Assembly: GCA_028877195.1 (NCBI GenBank)
Contig: JAPPIL010000191.1
Span: forward strand, 1-7,779
Source of the DNA: Pseudomonadota bacterium
Lineage (GTDB): Bacteria > Bdellovibrionota_B > Oligoflexia > Oligoflexales > JAPPIL01
DNA length: 7,779 nucleotides
Direction: 5' to 3'
The notes beneath the pieces are model-generated. The model was not told the DNA's origin. It made no database searches and was given only the letters and a program-made list of their open reading frames with translations. The translations under genes were made by a program, and so were the position numbers. Positions 1-5,621 of the stretch are shown here, piece by piece. Every line of letters begins with the position of its first letter. The stretch's first letter is position 1.

Positions 1-49
1 TTGTGAACAAGAAGGGGAGGAGCGCGAGGAGGGGAACGCTCCTCGCATA
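1..49 (-). repeat. Hairpin repeat unit, inverted copy at the left edge
   Basis: Read on the minus strand, this stretch begins TATGCGAGGAGCGTTCCC and ends TTGTTCACAA. It aligns along its whole length with the last unit at the right edge, which begins TATGCGGAGGAACGTTCCC and has TTGTTCGCAA near its end. On the + strand, GCGAGGAG (24-31) pairs with CTCCTCGC (39-46) around a 7-base loop. GAGGAGCG (17-24) can instead pair with CGCTCCTC (37-44), so two stems compete. There is no T-run on the transcript side of the hairpin, so a rho-independent terminator is unlikely. I read it as one member of a dispersed intergenic palindromic repeat family. Confidence 0.75.
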
Positions 50-86
50 AAAAAATAGGCATTACTTATACAACAAAGCCGGGGGC

Positions 87-518
87 ATGGTGTTTGCTAA
101 AGTAATTTCACTAGTAGGTATATCACATCTGTATCGCTATACGCTCGTCGGAGCGGCATCATCTTCGTTTGATGTCGTGGTCTTTAGTTTGATGACTATG
201 TTTCTATCGGCACACTACCTTGTCGCTACCGCTACAGCTGTAACGGTCGGTGCGGCGATAAATTTCTTTCTCTGTCTACGCTATGTCTTTGTCCTCCAAA
301 ACCGTAGCAAGCACCGTGCTTGGTGGTATAAGCTCGCCGCCAGCTTCCTCGCACTTTTCTTGAACTTGACCCTGATGTATATCCTCGTTGATTTGCTCCA
401 CATCAACACGCTTAACCTGCCAGTCAATGGACTCATCGCCGCCAGAATAGTCAGCACAGGCATCGTGTTCTTGTTTAACTATGCGATGACCAAGTTTCTA
501 GTGTTTCGTGATTTTTGA
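87..518 (+). CDS. GtrA-family four-helix membrane protein
   Basis: The 143-residue protein is almost entirely hydrophobic, with four predicted membrane helices near residues 18-39, 44-65, 80-102 and 115-135. The family's asparagine/aromatic motifs are present: INFFLCLRYVF at 58-68 after helix 2, and NYAMTKFLVF at 131-140 just before the C-terminus. The length is normal for the family. GtrA-like proteins act in the inner membrane in cell-surface polysaccharide work, where they are thought to help move lipid-linked sugars. The substrate here is unknown, and no glycosyltransferase lies beside it. The ATG at 87 is directly preceded by a G-run (81-85) as the only Shine-Dalgarno-like sequence; a GTG at 90 would change the protein by one residue. 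No clear promoter is visible in the 86 upstream bases. Confidence 0.85.
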   Translation: MVFAKVISLVGISHLYRYTLVGAASSSFDVVVFSLMTMFLSAHYLVATATAVTVGAAINFFLCLRYVFVLQNRSKHRAWWYKLAASFLALFLNLTLMYILVDLLHINTLNLPVNGLIAARIVSTGIVFLFNYAMTKFLVFRDF

Positions 519-633
519 TTGCTTGGCGATCTACTCATCTCACTGACAGTCATGATGGGGCAAGAGATTGCTGTTGCATTATCAGACAGCTTTGGATAAG
601 TGAGTGCCTGAATTTTACAGTGTTGACAATCAA

Positions 634-639
634 TGAGGT
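634..639 (+). promoter_or_regulatory. Ribosome binding site fixing the start at 644
   Basis: TGAGGT lies with five bases between its last core G and the ATG at 644. This favours ATG 644 over the GTG at 641, which would be too close. It also rules against a much longer reading that opens at a TTG at 515, overlaps the end of the GtrA gene and adds 43 residues with no family character. Confidence 0.6.
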
Positions 640-643
640 AGTG

Positions 644-1561
644 ATGGGCAGGGGTTTACTAGCAGGATTGATGGTGGTGATGCTGTGCTTTGGTGGTATT
701 GCTTATGGCACTTCCCTAAAGACGGGGGGTTCACTTCAGCATTTTTTACGCCATAAAGTAGCTACGCGTGCGATCGCTGGGATAATGATGTTGGGTGCAA
801 CATTCGGTGGCATCAGTGCGGTGTCGGCAGGGGTTGAGCCGCAAGATGCGGTTGATTGGCAACAGGTTGATGCCAACTCGGAAGCTTATCTGCACAACTC
901 CATGTATCTGTTAGGCAATGACGTTGAAACAGGCGAGCCAGCGTTGATGCCTGTGCTCTATGTTGGTGAGAATAGTGCTGGCAACTCGCTGTTGTTGGGT
1001 GCTTGGCTTGAAGATCTACCAGAGATGGGGGCTATTGAACTTTACGGCTACGATGGTCGTATAGGTTCTGATGTTGAGTTGGTAGAGCATAAGTTTTTTC
1101 ATAACGACTTGAGCCATGATGACAACTTCCAAATCTATGCCTTACAGGGTGTGAACCTGTCGGACTCTTATAGTGCTGCGAAGTTAGAGAACTATCCGTT
1201 CACCAAAGTGGGACGACCACTACAACTGGCGACATTTGGTTTGAGCGCCGAGGCAATCGCTGACTATGCTAACCTACCACTCAATACGAGGTCATGTTCA
1301 AGCGTTGAGAGTCTTGGTTGGGCGAGGATAGGCTACGGCTTAAACACCTGTGCGGCGGATGGCGAGATATTCGGCTCAACAATTTACAATCCCAAGACGG
1401 GTAATGCTATGGGCATTTGGGCTGGCAACGGCAGAGATCATTTGCTGGTGCTTGAATATCTTGATGCGGTCATAGAAGATGTCAACAGCATGCAAAGTCT
1501 GGATGTCAGTGCGAGTGGCAAGCTTCCAACTATCTGGGCGGCTCTTAAGGTTAGGGACTAG
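644..1561 (+). CDS. Exported degenerate trypsin-like protein (copy A)
   Basis: This 305-residue protein has a signal-peptide-like hydrophobic stretch (4-22), a short basic linker, a second Ala/Gly-rich hydrophobic stretch (43-62) and a globular domain. I do not recognise a named family. The C-terminal part follows the layout of bacterial glutamyl-endopeptidase/trypsin-like proteases: a C-x17-C pair (C218, C236), then GEIFGSTIYN, then GNAMGIWAG. Active members have Cys-x6-Ser-Gly-[SG]-Pro here; this protein has Phe243 at the Ser position. The LLLGAWLED segment (116-124) sits where TAAHC would be, with Trp for His. DNFQIYALQGVNLS resembles the DIALLKL...V.LS strand, with Asn161 at the Asp position. 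It would therefore be a pseudoprotease. The gene after it (start 28 bases downstream) is a paralogue sharing GY-x-G-x-I-x2-D, [LV]Y[IV]G, the Cys pair and a C-terminal W-x2-LK. The assignment to this fold is inference from motifs only; export is fairly well supported. Confidence 0.6.
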   Translation: MGRGLLAGLMVVMLCFGGIAYGTSLKTGGSLQHFLRHKVATRAIAGIMMLGATFGGISAVSAGVEPQDAVDWQQVDANSEAYLHNSMYLLGNDVETGEPALMPVLYVGENSAGNSLLLGAWLEDLPEMGAIELYGYDGRIGSDVELVEHKFFHNDLSHDDNFQIYALQGVNLSDSYSAAKLENYPFTKVGRPLQLATFGLSAEAIADYANLPLNTRSCSSVESLGWARIGYGLNTCAADGEIFGSTIYNPKTGNAMGIWAGNGRDHLLVLEYLDAVIEDVNSMQSLDVSASGKLPTIWAALKVRD

Positions 1562-1576
1562 GACGACTAAAAAAAT

Positions 1577-1581
1577 AGAGG
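1577..1581 (+). promoter_or_regulatory. Ribosome binding site fixing the start at 1590
   Basis: AGAGG ends eight bases before the ATG at 1590. The protein then begins with a textbook signal peptide. The same frame is open upstream to an ATG at 1479, but that would bury the signal peptide 37 residues in and overlap the preceding gene by more than 80 bases. Confidence 0.6.
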
Positions 1582-1589
1582 TTAGTGAA

Positions 1590-2558
1590 ATGAATAGACT
1601 ACTGCTTTTAGCGATCTTATCAGCTGTGTTAATTACCGCCCCGGCGCAGGCAAGGTCAGGCACAGTTGGTGGACTTAAACAGAAATTGCAAAAACTAGTT
1701 ACTGCTGTTGGTGCTAATGCCCTAGTCAGCGGCGCATTGTTGTTGAGTGCATTGACTGTTTCACCTGAAGTCGTGGCTGAACACCCTGAACCACAGGCAT
1801 GGATGCAGGAAGAGATTATGCCTAATGATCATGAGTGGGAAAAACAGGTGCAGTATCTGCTTGTCGACAAGGGCGAAGATAAAGCGCTATTTCACATGGT
1901 TTATATCGGTGATATGGGCAACGAGTCCCTTTTTGTCGGACGACGGCGGCCGTATGGCACGCACTTGCTGGACACGCATGCGGATGGCTTGCAGACCACT
2001 TTGGTTGGTTATGCAGGTGAGATTGCCACTGATATAAAGTTGCGCGAGGTAATGCCCTTCTATGATGCTCTTGATGGCATTATTAACCTGACGGTTATCG
2101 CAGTTGCGGGTGTAGATATGAGTGAGTATACACCCGCCACGCTCGCGACTCTTCCCCGATCTGATACAGAACTAGCGTTGCGTGCCTTCACCTATCGCGA
2201 CCATGCCCATCCAGTATTAGAGCCAGAGGAAGAGGCCAATCAATTCGCCATGCGTCTCTTGACGCGTGAATGCCAGCTGCTACCGTCGGTAATGGGTATG
2301 GAGAGAGTCCGAACTGGGATTCACAATTGTGGCATGCAAGATTTTGCCATCGGTGGTTTGATGTTCTTGGCCTCAACGGGCGAATTGATCGGTTATCACA
2401 GTGGCTGGACTGATAAAGAAGGACTCGCACTTGGCATGGATGCGACCCTCATCGCCCTCGCCGATTGGATATCAGGGCGATCAGTCGCTGCCGCCCCACC
2501 GTTGCCTGGCTTACAGCGCCCACTTGCTACTACTTGGGGTAAGCTAAAGCAAGAGTAG
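1590..2558 (+). CDS. Exported degenerate trypsin-like protein (copy B)
   Basis: The 322-residue protein opens with a clear Sec signal peptide (1-21, ending APAQA, an AxA cleavage site). A Lys-rich linker and a second weak hydrophobic stretch (44-63) follow, the same unusual order as in the preceding gene. The domain aligns with that protein: VYIGDMGNESLFVG (104-117), GYAGEIATDIKL (140-151), VAGVDMSEYTPATLATLP (172-189), Cys pair C228/C247, and C-terminal TTWGKLK. The stretch after C247 has Ile254, then Gly-Gly, at the place of the catalytic Ser-Gly-Gly of trypsin-like enzymes, then TGELIGYHSG, which resembles the post-catalytic strand. Asn166 stands at the Asp position, and the expected His segment reads FVGRRRP. 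It should be catalytically dead. It may bind peptides, an inhibitor or a partner in the envelope. The likely partners are its paralogue and the aminopeptidase lipoprotein encoded next, but only proximity supports this. Confidence 0.6.
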   Translation: MNRLLLLAILSAVLITAPAQARSGTVGGLKQKLQKLVTAVGANALVSGALLLSALTVSPEVVAEHPEPQAWMQEEIMPNDHEWEKQVQYLLVDKGEDKALFHMVYIGDMGNESLFVGRRRPYGTHLLDTHADGLQTTLVGYAGEIATDIKLREVMPFYDALDGIINLTVIAVAGVDMSEYTPATLATLPRSDTELALRAFTYRDHAHPVLEPEEEANQFAMRLLTRECQLLPSVMGMERVRTGIHNCGMQDFAIGGLMFLASTGELIGYHSGWTDKEGLALGMDATLIALADWISGRSVAAAPPLPGLQRPLATTWGKLKQE

Positions 2559-2568
2559 GTTCTTTTAT

Positions 2569-2629
2569 TGTGCGGAGAGCAGGAACGAACTTTCGTTGCA
2601 TAAGGTTGCATAAGCGCCCCCTCCGCACA
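2569..2629 (+). repeat. Long-loop inverted repeat upstream of the aminopeptidase gene
   Basis: TGTGCGGAG (2569-2577) is the exact reverse complement of CTCCGCACA (2621-2629), with a 43-base loop. The arms share the TGCGGAG core with the hairpin units at the right end of the window, so this may be an expanded member of that family. Inside the loop are a small hairpin (AACGAA 2584-2589 with TTCGTT 2592-2597) and a perfect tandem direct repeat. It fills most of the 89-base gap before the next start codon. Confidence 0.7.
2595..2614 (+). repeat. Perfect tandem 10-base direct repeat
   Basis: GTTGCATAAG occurs twice back to back (2595-2604 and 2605-2614) in the loop of the surrounding inverted repeat, 33 bases before the aminopeptidase start. 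GTTGCAT also occurs at 573-579, upstream of the first pseudoprotease gene. A two-site operator is one reading. Another is simple slippage duplication. Confidence 0.8.
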
Positions 2630-2647
2630 TTAAAGAAGAGAGTGCCG

Positions 2648-3664
2648 ATGTCTGCGAAATTCACCACCATACTGCTATCGTTACTATTACTGTCGGGTTG
2701 TTATGTAACAAGATTGGCATATACCCAGGTGTATTTGCTTGCCACCAGCACAAAGGTGGCGGAAGTAATCAGCAACGGCGATATATCTAACGATGAGCGC
2801 ACCAAGCTTGAGAAAGTGATGCATATCATCGCTTACGCGGCGCAACAAGGGCTGAACACCAAAGGTGCTTACGAAAGCTACATCGCGATTGACGGTGATG
2901 CTGTATCCTACACTGTGTTTGCCGCTCCTAGCGATAGCTTGCAGTTGATAAAATGGTGGTATCCAATCGTCGGGTCAGTGCCTTACCGCGGTTATTTCGA
3001 CAAGCAACGCCGTGATGCGAAAGCAGAAGCGCTAAAAAGCAAGGGCTATGATGTCTCAAAAGCCAGTGTCGATGCCTACTCCAGCTTGGGCTGGTTTGCT
3101 GATCCGATCTACAGCCCGATGCTTAAACGCAAACTTTGGTCGCTTGCCGACCTGTTCTTTCATGAGCTGACGCATCGCACCTACTGGGCAAAGAATTCTA
3201 GTGAGTTCAACGAAAGTATCGCTGAATTTGTCGCTTACAAGCTTACCAGCGAATACCTCCAAATTAACAAGCATCAGGCGGAACTCCAGTCTTTTCACAA
3301 CTATTGGCACGATAGGAAAAAATATGTCGTCTGGCTGCGAGAGTTGCGGCAAAATCTCAAGGAATTATTCAAAACCGCTGATGCTATCGGCGCGGATGAG
3401 TTTCAAGCTCGCAAACAACAGGTGTATAAACGTGCGGTCGCTCAACAGCCAGACTTTGAGCAGTATAATTTTGTCGGCAAGCTAGAGCGATGGAACAATG
3501 CTCGTGTCGCAGTCGCCTCAATGTATTACTTTGACTATCCTAAATATAATCAGATCTATGAATGTTTGGATAGCAAGCATAATTTTGCCGATATGGAGGC
3601 TTTCCTTTCCTACTTGAAATCAATAAAAAGCATCAGCGATGCGAAGTTCCTTGCTCTCTGCTAA
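2648..3664 (+). CDS. Lipoprotein zinc aminopeptidase (COG4324 / PF10023 type)
   Basis: The 338-residue protein starts with a lipoprotein signal (lipobox LSGC, residues 15-18, with Cys18 as the lipidation site), so it should sit on the periplasmic face of a membrane. The body carries the marks of the predicted aminopeptidase family: VPYRGYFD near 111-118, DAYSSLGWFADP (142-153), HELTH (172-176) and FNESIAEFV (187-195). By gluzincin logic, His172 and His176 bind zinc, Glu173 is the catalytic base and Glu189 is the third ligand, so all key residues are present. It probably trims N-terminal residues from peptides, although substrates for this family are poorly known. ATG 2648 is chosen because a purine-rich Shine-Dalgarno sequence (AAGAAGAGAG, 2633-2642) precedes it and the lipobox then falls at the normal distance. 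A longer reading from the TTG at 2569 would bury the signal peptide. Confidence 0.88.
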   Translation: MSAKFTTILLSLLLLSGCYVTRLAYTQVYLLATSTKVAEVISNGDISNDERTKLEKVMHIIAYAAQQGLNTKGAYESYIAIDGDAVSYTVFAAPSDSLQLIKWWYPIVGSVPYRGYFDKQRRDAKAEALKSKGYDVSKASVDAYSSLGWFADPIYSPMLKRKLWSLADLFFHELTHRTYWAKNSSEFNESIAEFVAYKLTSEYLQINKHQAELQSFHNYWHDRKKYVVWLRELRQNLKELFKTADAIGADEFQARKQQVYKRAVAQQPDFEQYNFVGKLERWNNARVAVASMYYFDYPKYNQIYECLDSKHNFADMEAFLSYLKSIKSISDAKFLALC

Positions 3665-3695
3665 CATTCGCAGCTAACAGAGCTGATGCTGTCTC

Positions 3696-4400
3696 ATGCT
3701 TGATGTTGAATTAAAACTGCTCAACGACTGCGATAAGGGCATCAATGTGCTGGTATGGATACCGCCGCGTCCGATAATCGTGCTTGGTAATGGCGATAAG
3801 CGTGCTGACACTTGTTTTCAAGACAAGTGTGTTGAACTCGGCGTTCATATCGCCAGACGCAAAGGTGGTGGTAGTGCGGTATTGCTACATGAGGACTGTC
3901 TGATTGTTAGTATCGGTATGTGGGTGGAACAGTTTTTTCACAACAAAAAGTATTTTGATCTCCTCAATAGTAGCCTGATTAAGACATTGACCCGTGCCCA
4001 GCAAGTATTCGCACAACTTACTCTAAAAGGCATCAGCGACATTGCCTACGATAACCGCAAGGTGGCGGGGACAACGATCTTTCGCAGCCGCAACTTCCTG
4101 CTCTATCAAGCATCGCTTCTTTTTCATGCTCGTGCTCAACAAATCAGCGCCTTGCTCAAGCAACCAATGCTAATGCCCGATTATCGCAATGCGAGAACAC
4201 ACGCAGACTTTTTGCTCGGTCTAGCCGAGATAGCTCCCGATGTCAGTATCAACGCACTGCGGCAACGATTGAACAAGCAATTAGTTAGCACTATTCAACA
4301 GGCGTTTGGGCAACAGCTGATCGTGCCACCGCCGTCGCAGGTGGCGACGTTAAAGGCAAGAGCCGCACAAACAAAGGTGTCCTATGCACTTATGACTTAG
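3696..4400 (+). CDS. Lipoate-protein ligase A family protein, single domain
   Basis: This is a 234-residue BPL/LplA/LipB-fold protein. RRKGGGSAV (54-62) is the lipoyl/adenylate-binding loop, and SDIAYDNRKVAGT (114-126) holds the catalytic lysine (Lys122). The C-terminal half has the ligase pattern LLYQASLLF and MPDYRNARTHADFLLGL. The family activates lipoate with ATP and attaches it to lysines of lipoyl-domain proteins such as E2 subunits or GcvH. The cysteine that marks LipM/LipL octanoyltransferases in this stretch is absent, which favours a ligase. It lacks the C-terminal accessory domain of long LplA, so it may need a separate partner or use preactivated lipoyl-AMP. The start is 31 bases after the aminopeptidase stop. 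An in-frame stop at 3684 rules out any much longer form. The Shine-Dalgarno sequence is weak and lies within a small hairpin (CAGCT 3671-3675 with AGCTG 3681-3685). No lipoylated-protein gene is nearby. Confidence 0.82.
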   Translation: MLDVELKLLNDCDKGINVLVWIPPRPIIVLGNGDKRADTCFQDKCVELGVHIARRKGGGSAVLLHEDCLIVSIGMWVEQFFHNKKYFDLLNSSLIKTLTRAQQVFAQLTLKGISDIAYDNRKVAGTTIFRSRNFLLYQASLLFHARAQQISALLKQPMLMPDYRNARTHADFLLGLAEIAPDVSINALRQRLNKQLVSTIQQAFGQQLIVPPPSQVATLKARAAQTKVSYALMT

Positions 4401-4426
4401 AGACAAGCACTTGTTGCGCCAGCACC

Positions 4427-4455
4427 TTGTCCCTTTGTTGAGAACAGATTAGAAT
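4427..4455 (+). promoter_or_regulatory. Candidate sigma-70-like promoter for the yggT-ABC operon
   Basis: TTGTCC (4427-4432) and TAGAAT (4450-4455) are separated by 17 bases. The -10 box matches the consensus at 5 of 6 positions and the -35 box at 4 of 6. Initiation about seven bases downstream would give a leader of roughly 20 bases with the Shine-Dalgarno sequence AAAGGA. This is the only well-spaced pair I found in the gap between the ligase gene and yggT, and it fits the change from loosely spaced genes to a tightly packed operon. Confidence 0.4.
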
Positions 4456-4471
4456 CAAATAGACGTTAGTT

Positions 4472-4477
4472 AAAGGA
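4472..4477 (+). promoter_or_regulatory. Ribosome binding site fixing the GTG start at 4484
   Basis: AAAGGA ends six bases before the GTG at 4484. The TTG at 4478 directly abuts it and cannot use it, so the protein should begin at the GTG (initiator Met, then SHF). Confidence 0.6.
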
Positions 4478-4483
4478 TTGAAA

Positions 4484-4864
4484 GTGTCGCATTTTATTAA
4501 TTCATTTGCCCATGTCTTGGATTTGCTCTTTAATTTTATCCAACTGGTAGTTATCGCATCGGTGGTCGTTAGCTGGGTAAATGCTGACCCTTACAACCCC
4601 ATTGTGCGCATGATTAATGGCATTACCGAACCGATATATCGCCCAATTCGCAAATACACAGGTCGCATCACTGGTAGTATTGATTTAAGTCCTTTTGTTG
4701 TGATTTTGATAGTTGTTTTTCTGCAGAGAGGTTTGATACCATTATTGGTAGAGTTAAGTAAAGATATGGCAACAACAAGTGGTGTGAGTGGGGGCATCGG
4801 CGGCATGACGGGCGACCCTACGGATGGTCAAGCTGCTGATCAATTGAACAGAGATGTTTATTAA
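4484..4864 (+). CDS. yggT: YggT-family inner-membrane protein
   Basis: This 126-residue protein carries one YggT repeat: a membrane helix at about 8-30 running into SWVNADPYNPIV (30-41), then TEPIYRPIRKY (48-58), IDLSPFV (66-72) and a second helix at about 68-88. Enterobacterial YggT has two such repeats; single-repeat forms of this size are common elsewhere. YggT proteins are small integral membrane proteins, related to plastid CCB3/YlmG, with reported links to osmotic stress, cofactor assembly and cell division; the biochemical role is not settled. The Gly- and Asp-rich tail (about 98-126) is not part of the domain. The last 11 bases overlap the next gene, which suggests translational coupling. 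It is the first gene of the packed operon. Confidence 0.85.
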   Translation: MSHFINSFAHVLDLLFNFIQLVVIASVVVSWVNADPYNPIVRMINGITEPIYRPIRKYTGRITGSIDLSPFVVILIVVFLQRGLIPLLVELSKDMATTSGVSGGIGGMTGDPTDGQAADQLNRDVY

Positions 4865-5621
4865 TCGCGGTCATATTTTCAAAGCAGTGTTGGTGGTAGT
4901 GTCGGTGCTGTGTTTTGTTCTGACTTCTACCCGTGCTCGCGAGGCTACTTCTCTTCCCGATTCTTTTGTTCGCACGCCGCCGTTGGTAGACATTCCTGAA
5001 CGTTATGTTTCCATGATGTTTCTAGGTTTCCGCAACACCTATGAGAATTTTCTCGCTATTTGGACGACGCACTACCTTGTTAGTCCAACGGTGGAGAAGT
5101 ATGACCTTGACCAACTTGAGAAGATGTTCAAGAAGGTTGCGAGTATGAAGCATCGGCGGGAGTATCTTTACATGCTTTCCTGTTATGTTATCGCTAATCT
5201 CAAGCGCCCTGAAGCATGTGTAGATATTATTACGGCAGGTATGGAGCGACTACCAGAGAGTTGGCGGTTGCCGTTGGTGTTGGGGTCAATCTACATGGAA
5301 GACCTTGATGACCCAATCAAGGCTGCTATTTACTACAAGGTCTGCTCTGAACGGGAGCACTCGCCAGACTACATCAAAAATGTTGCCCGCAAGCTCGCCG
5401 AGCAAGGTGGGACAACACTGGATTCGTTGGAGCGCTCGGTTGCTGATGTGCTTGGCATACCAGAGGACTCTGACCTCTACAAGATAATCAAACGCAGATA
5501 CAAAGAAGATACTGAAGAAGATGAACAAATTGCTAATGATAATGCTGCTGATGATGACAACGACAGCGAGCAACTAGAATACGAGCAGGATACTGTGGAG
5601 CAAGCAACGGAGGGTTTATGA
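4854..5621 (+). CDS. Membrane-anchored TPR-like helical-repeat protein, ABC-exporter partner
   Basis: The 255-residue protein has an N-terminal hydrophobic segment (about 9-24) serving as a signal or anchor, a helical body (about 50-200) and a strongly acidic tail. The body is TPR-like: RREYLYMLSCYVIANLKRPEACVDIITAGMERLPESW and LPLVLGSIYMEDLDDPIKAAIYYKVCSE both fit a paired-helix repeat with the usual Ala/Gly and Pro positions. It resembles TPR proteins I remember encoded beside NosF/NosY-like ABC genes in deltaproteobacteria. The tail (217-255) has 17 Asp/Glu and a single Lys among 39 residues, and is probably disordered. The gene overlaps yggT by 11 bases and shares ATGA with the ABC ATPase gene. 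It probably acts as a periplasmic or membrane-side adaptor of that transporter. The Shine-Dalgarno sequence is weak (GAACAGAG directly before the ATG), so its translation may depend on yggT. Confidence 0.62.
   Translation: MFINRGHIFKAVLVVVSVLCFVLTSTRAREATSLPDSFVRTPPLVDIPERYVSMMFLGFRNTYENFLAIWTTHYLVSPTVEKYDLDQLEKMFKKVASMKHRREYLYMLSCYVIANLKRPEACVDIITAGMERLPESWRLPLVLGSIYMEDLDDPIKAAIYYKVCSEREHSPDYIKNVARKLAEQGGTTLDSLERSVADVLGIPEDSDLYKIIKRRYKEDTEEDEQIANDNAADDDNDSEQLEYEQDTVEQATEGL

Noticed and set aside
1..86. Promoter for the GtrA gene (TTATAC/TATACA near 66-72)
   Set aside because: No -35-like sequence lies at the right distance; the upstream bases there are part of the hairpin repeat.
574..628. 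Possible promoter elements (TTGCAT at 574 and TTGACA at 623) before copy A
   Set aside because: Neither has a convincing -10 box at 16-18 bases. The one paired with TTGACA would fall inside the coding region.
515..643. Upstream extension of the first pseudoprotease gene from a TTG at 515
   Set aside because: The extra 43 residues have no family or signal-peptide character, overlap the GtrA stop, and ignore the Shine-Dalgarno sequence at 634-639.
3696..4400. LipM/LipL octanoyltransferase
   Set aside because: The catalytic cysteine expected ahead of the RKVAG motif is missing, while the ligase lysine and KGISD-type motif are present.
4402..4431. Terminator after the lipoate ligase gene (GACAAG pairs with CTTGTC)
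   Set aside because: The stem is only six pairs with an 18-base loop and no real T-run, and it overlaps the candidate -35 box.
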